This document shows positions 1-5,909 of a stretch of 64,000 nt of DNA, piece by piece. Under the pieces are notes generated by a model, which saw nothing but the letters and a program-made list of their open reading frames with translations, searched no databases and was not told where the DNA came from. A program made the position numbers and the translations under genes. This stretch comes from Streptomyces marokkonensis (lineage in GTDB: Bacteria > Actinomycetota > Actinomycetes > Streptomycetales > Streptomycetaceae): the NCBI RefSeq assembly GCF_008312835.1, contig NZ_VSKS01000016.1, positions 62,001-126,000 on the forward strand, written 5' to 3'. The stretch's first letter is position 1. Each line of letters opens with the position of its first letter.

Positions 1-2
1 TG

Positions 3-1613
3 CTGCGCGAGCGCGGGGCGCTCCAGCCGCGGGCCGCGCTGGACATCCTGGAGCCGGTGCTGGCCGCGCTCGGTGCCGCGCACCGGGCCGGGTTCGTGCA
101 CCGGGACATGAAGCCCGAGAACGTGCTCATCGGGGACGACGGCCGGGTCAAGGTCGCCGACTTCGGGCTGGTCCGCGCGGTGGACTCGGTGACGAACACC
201 ACCGGCACCGTGCTGGGCACGGTCTCCTACCTGGCCCCGGAACAGATCGAGAACGGCACCGCCGACCCGCGCGTGGACGTCTACGCCTGCGGCATCCTGC
301 TGTACGAGATGCTGACCGGTGAGAAGCCGCACGACGGCGACTCCCCCGCGATCGTGCTCTACAAGCACCTCCACGACGACGTGCCGCCGCCGTCGGCCGC
401 CGTGCCCGGCATGGCGTACGAGCTGGACGAGCTGGTCGCGTCGGCGACCGCGCGCAGTCCACAGATGCGTCCGCACGACGCGGTGGCGCTGCTCGCGCAG
501 GCCCGCGACGCGCGCGGCCGGCTCGGTGACGAACAGCTCGACGCGGTGCCGCCGCGGGCGCTGGCGTCGGAGCACGACAACGCCGGCGACCGTACGAGCG
601 TCATCCCGCGCGCGCTCACGATGCCCCGCCCGCTGCCCGTCGACGAGGAGGACGGGGGCGCGGGCTCCCCGCACCTCACCAGCCGGTTCCAGTCCCCGCC
701 GCCGCTGCCGCCCCGGGGCCGGACGGCGCTGCGGCGCGGGCCGATGGCGATCGTCGTGGCCGTGCTGCTGGTCCTCGGGCTGGGCGCGGGCGTGTGGTAC
801 ATCAACTCCGGCCAGTTCACCAAGGTCCCGCCGCTGCTGGCGAAGACGGAGAAGGAGGCCCGGGACCGGCTGGCGGACGCCGGGCTGGACGTCGGCCAGG
901 TGGAGGAGGCGTACAGCGACACGGTGGAGCGGGGCAAGGTGGTCGCCACCGACCCCGAGGCCGGCGCCCGCATCCGCAGCAACGACTCGGTGTCGCTGAC
1001 CGTCTCCAAGGGCCCGCAGACCGTGCGGGTGCCCGACCTCGACGGCTACCCGCTGGACAAGGCGCGGTCGCTGCTGGAGGACGAGGGCCTGAAGCCGGGC
1101 ATGTCGACCCGGGAGTTCAGTGAGACGGTGCCCGCGGGCTCCGTGATCGGCACGGAGCCGGGCAAGGGCACCGAGGTCCGCGCGGGCTCCGCGGTGGCGC
1201 TGACCGTGAGCAAGGGCGCCCCGGTGGACGTGCCCGACGTGACCGGTGACGACCTGCAGGACGCGCGCGCCGAGCTGGAGGAGGCCGGGCTCGAGGTGAA
1301 GGTCGCCACCGGGCGGGTCAACTCCGGGCACGACGCGGGCCGGGTGGCCCGGCAGGACCCGGGCGCGGGCGGCAGGGCCGCCGAGGGCGACACCGTGACG
1401 CTGACGCTGTCCAAGGGCCCGGAGATGGTCGAGGTGCCCGACGTGGTCGGCGACAGCGTGGGCGAGGCCAGGGAGAAGCTGGAGGGCGCCGGGTTCGGTG
1501 TGGACGAGGACCGCGGTCTGCTCGGCCTGTTCGGCGACACCGTGAAGGGCCAGTCCGTGGACGGCGGCGACAGCGCGCCGAAGGGGTCGACGATCACCAT
1601 CGAGATCCGCTGA
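3..1613 (+). CDS. PASTA-domain Ser/Thr protein kinase (5' end outside window)
   Basis: Membrane eukaryotic-type Ser/Thr kinase of the PknB/StkP type; it phosphorylates proteins in response to cell-wall fragments sensed outside the cell (family knowledge). The reading frame is open back to the window edge, so the N-lobe and P-loop are missing. Visible are the catalytic loop HRDMKPEN (about nt 108-131), the DFG motif and the activation-segment end YLAPEQ. After a Pro-rich linker comes one transmembrane helix (about nt 740-800) and four PASTA repeats (about nt 820-1020, 1021-1218, 1219-1425, 1426-1610), each ending in a VSKGP-like or ITIEI strand. No dacB, rodA or ftsW genes lie downstream, so this is probably not the kinase of the division cluster but a second PASTA kinase. 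The next gene, nfo, starts 47 nt later on the same strand. Function is secure; the physiological target is unknown. Confidence 0.95.
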   Translation: MRERGALQPRAALDILEPVLAALGAAHRAGFVHRDMKPENVLIGDDGRVKVADFGLVRAVDSVTNTTGTVLGTVSYLAPEQIENGTADPRVDVYACGILLYEMLTGEKPHDGDSPAIVLYKHLHDDVPPPSAAVPGMAYELDELVASATARSPQMRPHDAVALLAQARDARGRLGDEQLDAVPPRALASEHDNAGDRTSVIPRALTMPRPLPVDEEDGGAGSPHLTSRFQSPPPLPPRGRTALRRGPMAIVVAVLLVLGLGAGVWYINSGQFTKVPPLLAKTEKEARDRLADAGLDVGQVEEAYSDTVERGKVVATDPEAGARIRSNDSVSLTVSKGPQTVRVPDLDGYPLDKARSLLEDEGLKPGMSTREFSETVPAGSVIGTEPGKGTEVRAGSAVALTVSKGAPVDVPDVTGDDLQDARAELEEAGLEVKVATGRVNSGHDAGRVARQDPGAGGRAAEGDTVTLTLSKGPEMVEVPDVVGDSVGEAREKLEGAGFGVDEDRGLLGLFGDTVKGQSVDGGDSAPKGSTITIEIR

Positions 1614-1660
1614 GCCGGAGGGGCCGTCCGGGACCTCCGCGCCCATGACACCCTTGACGC

Positions 1661-2539
1661 GTGAAGAGTCACCCGTCCGGCCCCGTCCGCAACCCGATCG
1701 GCGGCCATGTGCCCGTCGCCGGCGGCCTGCATTCCGTCGGCCTGTCCTACGCCCGCGAGCTGCGCGCCGAGACCGTGCAGGTCTTCGTCGCCAATCCGCG
1801 CGGCTGGGCCACCCCGGCCGGCAATCCGAAGCAGGACGAGGCGTTCCGCGCGGCCTGCGCGGCGGAGTCGATCCCGGCGTACGTGCACGCCCCGTACCTG
1901 ATCAACTTCGGCTCCCACACCCCGGCGACCGTGGAACGGTCCGTCGAGTCGCTGCGGCACTCCCTGCGGCGCGGGCGGGAGATCGGCGCGCTGGGCGTGG
2001 TGGTGCACACGGGCAGCGCGACCGGCGGGCGGGAGCAGCCGGTGGCGCTGGCGCAGGTACGGGAGTACATGCTGCCGCTGCTCGACGAGCTCACCCACGA
2101 GGACGACCCGTTTCTGCTGCTGGAGTCGACCGCCGGCCAGGGCTCCTCGCTGTGCTCACGGACCTGGGACTTCGGGCCGTACTTCGAGGCGCTGGACGCC
2201 CATCCGAAGCTGGGTGTCTGCCTGGACACCTGTCATGTCTTCGCGGCCGGCCACGATCTGACCGGCCCCTGCGGCATGCGCCGGACGCTCGACCTGCTGG
2301 TGGACACGGTCGGCGAGGGGCGGCTGAAGCTGATCCACGCCAATGACTCCATGGACGTGGTCGGAGCCCACAAGGACCGCCATGCCAACATCGGTGCCGG
2401 ACACATCGGCGAGGATCCCTTCCGGGCCCTGATGGCGCACCCGGCGACCGAGGGCGTGCCGCTGGTCATCGAGACGCCGGGCGGCAAGGAGGGACACGCG
2501 GCGGACGTGGAGCGGCTGAAGAAGCTCCGGGACTCCTGA
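1661..2539 (+). CDS. nfo: Endonuclease IV (AP endonuclease)
   Basis: Cytosolic, metal-dependent TIM-barrel AP endonuclease that nicks 5' of abasic sites in base excision repair. It is 292 aa, close to the 285 aa of the E. coli enzyme. Family metal-site motifs occur in order: GGHVPVAGGL at the N-terminus, YVHAPYLINF, VVHTGS, LLLESTAGQG, GVCLDTCHVFAAGHDL, LIHANDS followed by the DRHANIGAGHIGE segment, and VIETPG near the end. The GTG start at 1661 is chosen because the conserved GGHV strand begins about 13 residues later; no strong ribosome binding site is visible. It ends 12 nt from the convergent molybdopterin oxidoreductase gene. Confidence 0.92.
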   Translation: MKSHPSGPVRNPIGGHVPVAGGLHSVGLSYARELRAETVQVFVANPRGWATPAGNPKQDEAFRAACAAESIPAYVHAPYLINFGSHTPATVERSVESLRHSLRRGREIGALGVVVHTGSATGGREQPVALAQVREYMLPLLDELTHEDDPFLLLESTAGQGSSLCSRTWDFGPYFEALDAHPKLGVCLDTCHVFAAGHDLTGPCGMRRTLDLLVDTVGEGRLKLIHANDSMDVVGAHKDRHANIGAGHIGEDPFRALMAHPATEGVPLVIETPGGKEGHAADVERLKKLRDS

Positions 2540-2551
2540 GGCGCACGGCGG

Positions 2552-3199
2552 TCAGATCTCGGGGCCGTCCCCGGGTTCCTCCTGGTAGGAGTAGCGCTGC
2601 TCCTTCCAGGGGTCGCCGACGTTGTGGTAGCCGCGCTCCTCCCAGAAGCCGCGGCGGTCGGCGGTCATGTACTCCACGCCGCGCACCCATTTGGGGCCCT
2701 TCCAGGCGTACAGATGGGGGACGATCAGCCGCAGCGGGAAGCCGTGCTCGGCGGTCAGCAGCTCGCCGTCCTTGTGGGTGGCGAAGAGGGAGCGCCCGGA
2801 CGTGAAGTCCGCGAGCCGCAGGTTGGAGCTGAACCCGTACTCCGCCCACACCATCACGTGGGTGACGTCGGGGGCGGGCGGGGCGAGGTCCACGACGGTG
2901 CGCGCCGGGATGCCGCCCCACTCGGCGCCGACCATGCTGAACTTGGTGACGCAGTGCAGGTCGGCGACGACCGTGGCGTACGGCAGGGCGGTGAACTCCT
3001 CGTGGTTCCAGCAGTGCTTCTCACCGTCGGCGGTGGCGCCGAAGACCCGGAACTCCCAGCGCTCGGGCCGGAACTTGGGGACCGGCCCGTAGTGCGTGAC
3101 CGGCCAGCCCTTCTGCAGTCGCTGCCCCGGCGGGAGCTCGGGACGCGCCGTTCCCTCTGATGCGCGCTCCCCCGATTCGCGTTCCACCGGCTGACCCAT
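2552..3199 (-). CDS. Sulfite oxidase-like molybdopterin-dependent oxidoreductase
   Basis: A 215-aa protein consisting essentially of one oxidoreductase molybdopterin-binding domain (SUOX/MsrP catalytic-subunit fold). The Mo-ligating cysteine is Cys83 in LHCVTKFS. The typical C-terminal segment GFPLRLIVPHLYAWKGPKWV follows at about residues 165-185. There is no twin-arginine or Sec signal, no dimerisation domain and no heme domain, so it is a compact cytoplasmic member of unknown substrate. I place the start at the ATG at 3199. An upstream in-frame start at 3259 would add 20 low-complexity residues, and the ATG has GGAG just upstream. The gene is divergent from bfr across 182 bp that contain a palindromic operator candidate. 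Confidence 0.85.
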   Translation of the reverse strand: MGQPVERESGERASEGTARPELPPGQRLQKGWPVTHYGPVPKFRPERWEFRVFGATADGEKHCWNHEEFTALPYATVVADLHCVTKFSMVGAEWGGIPARTVVDLAPPAPDVTHVMVWAEYGFSSNLRLADFTSGRSLFATHKDGELLTAEHGFPLRLIVPHLYAWKGPKWVRGVEYMTADRRGFWEERGYHNVGDPWKEQRYSYQEEPGDGPEI

Positions 3200-3289
3200 G
3201 TCTCCATCCTGACAGACCGGCGGCGATGCCCCCGAACCGGGCCCGGCAGGTTCGGGCAATCAGGTGCAGACCGCACTAAGCATGTACGT

Positions 3290-3313
3290 ACTTACTAAGT
3301 CAACACTTACTGG
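3290..3313. promoter_or_regulatory. Candidate operator between the Mo-oxidoreductase gene and bfr
   Basis: The sequence holds the perfect 5+1+5 palindrome ACTTACTAAGT (3290-3300), followed 15 nt after its start by a second copy of the half site ACTTACT (about 3305-3311). The imperfectly symmetric stretch CATGTACGTAC lies just upstream. The arrangement resembles a TetR- or MarR-type operator in a divergent promoter region. The regulator is not identified, and the match is visual only. Confidence 0.35.
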
Positions 3314-3381
3314 ACGATCTCCCCCGCCGGTGCAATCATGCGCCCCAACCTGCCAGTTCCCGCGCGGAAGGAGCCCATGCG

Positions 3382-3900
3382 ATGCAGGGCGACCCCGAGG
3401 TCATCGAATTCCTGAACGAGCAGCTGACCGCCGAGCTCACGGCGATCAACCAGTACTTCCTGCACTCGAAGCTGCAGGACCACAAGGGCTGGACGAAGCT
3501 CGCCACGTACACGCGTGCCGAGTCCTTCGACGAGATGCGGCACGCGGAGGTGCTCACCGACCGCATCCTGCTGCTCGACGGCCTGCCGAACTACCAGCGG
3601 CTGTTCCACGTCCGGGTCGGGCAGACCGTCACCGAGATGTTCCAGGCCGACCGGGAGATCGAGCTGGAGGCGATCGACCGGCTGCGCCGCGGGGTGGAGG
3701 TCATGCGCACCAAGGGCGACATCACGTCGGCGAACATCTTCGAGGCGATCCTGGCCGACGAGGAGCACCACATCGACTATCTGGACACCCAGCTGGATCT
3801 GATCGAGAAGCTGGGCGAGGCGCTCTACCTGTCGACGGTCATCGAGCAGTCCCAGCCCGACGCCTCAGGCCCGGGCACGGGCGGTTTCTCGACGCAGTAG
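3382..3900 (+). CDS. bfr: Bacterioferritin
   Basis: Heme-containing ferritin that oxidises Fe(II) and stores iron in a 24-subunit shell. The 172-aa protein keeps all ferroxidase ligands at canonical positions: Glu18, Glu51, His54, Glu94, Glu127 and His130. It also has Met52, the axial heme ligand. The C-terminal 13 residues are a Ser/Gly/Pro-rich tail. The start is fixed by GGAAGGAG at 3366-3373, 8 nt before ATG 3382. The convergent bfd gene lies 7 nt downstream and encodes the ferredoxin thought to reduce stored iron for release, so storage and mobilisation genes are paired tail to tail. Confidence 0.97.
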   Translation: MQGDPEVIEFLNEQLTAELTAINQYFLHSKLQDHKGWTKLATYTRAESFDEMRHAEVLTDRILLLDGLPNYQRLFHVRVGQTVTEMFQADREIELEAIDRLRRGVEVMRTKGDITSANIFEAILADEEHHIDYLDTQLDLIEKLGEALYLSTVIEQSQPDASGPGTGGFSTQ

Positions 3901-3907
3901 CACAGGC

Positions 3908-4135
3908 CTAGGCGGCTTCCGGGAGCTTCGTCGTGAGCGGCGGCTCGCCCTGGCCGATCAGCTCACGGCGCGGGCAGGAACCGCGGCCGAGCAGGGCCTG
4001 GATGCGCCGTACGCAGCCGCCGCAGTCGGTGCCGGCCTTGCAGACGGAGGCGATCTGCCGGGGCGTGCACGCTCCGGCCTCCGCGTGTCCCTTCACCTGT
4101 TCCTCGGTCACGCCGAAGCAGCTGCAGACGAACAC
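3908..4135 (-). CDS. bfd: Bacterioferritin-associated [2Fe-2S] ferredoxin
   Basis: Small electron carrier that docks on bacterioferritin and reduces the core so iron can leave. The 75-aa product starts MFVCSCFGVT. Cys4, Cys6, Cys38 and Cys41 form a C-x-C ... C-x2-C set at the same residue numbers as in E. coli Bfd. I choose GTG 4135 because GGAGG at 4145-4149 lies 8 nt upstream; the GTG at 4144 overlaps that ribosome binding site. A Pro/Leu tail follows the cluster domain. An iron box about 50 nt upstream predicts expression when iron is scarce. Confidence 0.9.
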   Translation of the reverse strand: MFVCSCFGVTEEQVKGHAEAGACTPRQIASVCKAGTDCGGCVRRIQALLGRGSCPRRELIGQGEPPLTTKLPEAA

Positions 4136-4184
4136 GCGGGTCACCTCCCGAACGAAGTGCTGGGTCGAGCCGTCCCGACCCCTG

Positions 4185-4203
4185 ATCGGTGAGGCTAACC
4201 TAA
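4185..4203 (-). promoter_or_regulatory. DtxR/DmdR-type iron box upstream of bfd
   Basis: Read on the minus strand the site is TTAGGTTAGCCTCACCGAT. It matches 16 of 19 positions of the DtxR/DmdR consensus (TTAGGTTAGCCTAACCTAA, recalled). A further TAAGG half repeat extends it at 4204-4208. It contains a TAGGTT hexamer that could serve as the -10 element. Binding of Fe-loaded DmdR1 here would repress bfd in iron excess. The position and direction fit bfd, not the convergent aroG gene. Confidence 0.8.
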
Positions 4204-4233
4204 CCTTACCTGTCGCCCGGAGGGCACAAAAGT

Positions 4234-4272
4234 GGGGTGGGGCGCGGTCCTGTGTGATCCGCGCCCCACCCC
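4234..4272 (-). terminator. Terminator of the DAHP synthase gene
   Basis: Perfect 14-bp stem (4234-4247 with 4259-4272) and an 11-nt loop. On the minus strand it is followed by ACTTTTGTG, a short U-rich tract. It sits 26 nt after the DAHP synthase stop codon and insulates the bfd promoter. Confidence 0.85.
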
Positions 4273-4297
4273 TTCCGCCGTGCCGGCGGCCGGTCCG

Positions 4298-5650
4298 CTA
4301 CTGGTCCCGGTACATCTCCGCGACGAGGAACGCCAGGTCCAGCGACTGGCTGCGGTTGAGCCGCGGGTCGCAGGCCGTCTCGTAGCGCTGGTGCAGGTCG
4401 TCGACGAAGATCTCGTCGCCGCCGCCCACGCACTCGGTGACGTCGTCGCCGGTGAGCTCCACGTGGATGCCGCCCGGGTGGGTGCCGAGCTCCTTGTGGA
4501 CCTCGAAGAAGCCCTTGACCTCGTCGAGCACGTCGTCGAAGCGGCGGGTCTTGTGGCCGGAGGCCGCCTCGAAGGTGTTGCCGTGCATCGGGTCGGTCAC
4601 CCAGGCCACGGTGGCGCCGGACGCGGTGACCTTCTCGACCAGCTCGGGAAGCCTGTCGCGGATCTTGTCCGCGCCCATCCGGACGATGAAGGTCAGCCGG
4701 CCGGGCTCACGCTCGGGGTCGAGGCGCTCGATGTACTGCAGCGCCTCCTCGGCCGTCGTGCTCGGGCCGAGCTTGATGCCGATCGGGTTGCGGATCCGCG
4801 AGGCGAACTCGATGTGCGCGTGGTCCAGCTGCCGGGTGCGCTCACCGATCCACACCATGTGCCCGGAGACGTCGTACAGCTGTCCGGTGCGCGAGTCGAC
4901 GCGGGTGAGCGCGGACTCGTAGTCGAGCAGCAGCGCCTCGTGCGAGGAGAAGAACTCGACGGTCTTGAACTCCTCCGGGTCGGTGCCGCACGCGTGCATG
5001 AAGTTGAGCGCCTGGTCGATCTCGCGGGCCAGTTGCTCGTAGCGCTGCCCCGAGGGGGACGACTTCACGAAGTCCTGGTTCCAGGCGTGCACCTGGCGCA
5101 GGTCGGCGTAACCGCCGGTGGTGAAGGCGCGCACCAGGTTCAGCGTGGACGCCGACGCGTGGTACATGCGCTTGAGCCGCTCGGGGTCCGGGATCCGGGC
5201 CTCTTCGGTGAAGGCGAACCCGTTGACGGAGTCGCCCCGGTAGGTCGGCAGCGTCACCCCGTCGCGGGTCTCGGTCGGCTTGGAGCGCGGCTTGGAGTAC
5301 TGGCCGGCGATCCGGCCGACCTTCACGACGGGCACGGACGCGGCGTAGGTGAGGACGGCGCCCATCTGGAGCAGCGTCTTGAGCTTGTTGCGGATGTGGT
5401 CGGCGGACACCGCGTCGAAGGCCTCGGCGCAGTCGCCGCCCTGGAGGAGGAACGCCTCTCCCTTGGCGACGGCCGCCATCCGGGCGCGCAGCTGGTCGCA
5501 CTCGCCCGCGAAGACGAGCGGCGGATACGACTCGAGGTCCGCGATCGCTGCGCGCAGAGCCTCGGCGTCGGGGTACTCGGGCTGCTGCGCCGCGGGCAGG
5601 TTTCGCCAGGTGTTGCCAGCGCTCGCGCTGGTCTTAGCGTTCACGGTCAC
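4298..5650 (-). CDS. aroG: Class II 3-deoxy-D-arabino-heptulosonate 7-phosphate synthase
   Basis: First enzyme of the shikimate pathway; it condenses phosphoenolpyruvate and erythrose 4-phosphate. The 450-aa length and motifs (LQGGDCAEAF near residue 90, GRIAGQYSKPRS, TRRFDD, GGIHVELTGDDVTECVGG and the C-terminal CDPRLNRSQSLDLAFLVAEM) are those of the plant-like class II enzymes used by actinomycetes. The GTG at 5650 is favoured because TAATGT at 5658-5663 (minus strand) lies 7 nt upstream, the pattern of a leaderless promoter, and no ribosome binding site is present. It is divergent from the trp leader and trpEG, so entry into aromatic synthesis and commitment to tryptophan share one 96-bp control region. 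Confidence 0.93.
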   Translation of the reverse strand: MTVNAKTSASAGNTWRNLPAAQQPEYPDAEALRAAIADLESYPPLVFAGECDQLRARMAAVAKGEAFLLQGGDCAEAFDAVSADHIRNKLKTLLQMGAVLTYAASVPVVKVGRIAGQYSKPRSKPTETRDGVTLPTYRGDSVNGFAFTEEARIPDPERLKRMYHASASTLNLVRAFTTGGYADLRQVHAWNQDFVKSSPSGQRYEQLAREIDQALNFMHACGTDPEEFKTVEFFSSHEALLLDYESALTRVDSRTGQLYDVSGHMVWIGERTRQLDHAHIEFASRIRNPIGIKLGPSTTAEEALQYIERLDPEREPGRLTFIVRMGADKIRDRLPELVEKVTASGATVAWVTDPMHGNTFEAASGHKTRRFDDVLDEVKGFFEVHKELGTHPGGIHVELTGDDVTECVGGGDEIFVDDLHQRYETACDPRLNRSQSLDLAFLVAEMYRDQ

Positions 5651-5657
5651 GGAACCC

Positions 5658-5663
5658 ACATTA
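5658..5663 (-). promoter_or_regulatory. -10 element of a leaderless aroG promoter
   Basis: TAATGT on the minus strand, separated by 7 nt from the GTG start, so transcription would begin at the start codon. No clear -35 element is seen. The assignment rests on spacing and the TANNNT form. Confidence 0.45.
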
Positions 5664-5687
5664 CGGGGTCGGATCGGTCGTCCATCC

Positions 5688-5708
5688 TGTCTCTCAACAA
5701 GTGAGACA
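5688..5708. promoter_or_regulatory. Inverted repeat between aroG and the trp leader
   Basis: TGTCTC (5688-5693) and GAGACA (5703-5708) form a 6-bp inverted repeat with a 9-nt spacer. It lies midway between the two divergent transcripts and could be an operator for a shared regulator. No consensus that I know matches it. Confidence 0.3.
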
Positions 5709-5746
5709 AGGGCCGCACCGCCCCGGCATGCGCTAAGGTCGTGGCC

Positions 5747-5803
5747 ATGTTCGCGCATTCGACCCGCACCTGGTGGTGGACCGCTCTCCCGGCGGCCCAC
5801 TGA
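5747..5803 (+). CDS. trpL: trp operon leader peptide (three Trp codons)
   Basis: An 18-codon ORF, MFAHSTRTWWWTALPAAH, with three consecutive Trp codons at 5771-5779. It lies 106 nt before trpEG. Its job is to stall ribosomes when charged tRNA-Trp is low. The segment GGCGGCC at 5791-5797 is complementary to GGCCGCC at 5830-5836, the left arm of the downstream hairpin. A stalled ribosome would leave 5791-5797 free to form an antiterminator. A ribosome reaching the stop codon would cover it and allow the terminator. Attenuation ahead of a fused trpE(G) has, from memory, been described in Streptomyces venezuelae. Confidence 0.9.
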   Translation: MFAHSTRTWWWTALPAAH

Positions 5804-5825
5804 CTGCGCGTACGCACAGACTTCG

Positions 5826-5852
5826 CGAAGGCCGCCCGAGGGGCGGCCTTCG
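5826..5852 (+). terminator. trp attenuator hairpin
   Basis: An 11-bp stem (5826-5836 with 5842-5852) with a 5-nt loop CGAGG, located between the leader peptide and trpEG. The following GTGGTTTC is only weakly U-rich, as is usual in Streptomyces. Its left arm can alternatively pair with 5791-5797 inside the leader ORF. Confidence 0.85.
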
Positions 5853-5909
5853 GTGGTTTCCGGGGTCGTTCCTCACCGCTCATGACAGCGACGAGACGAG
5901 GAACCCACC

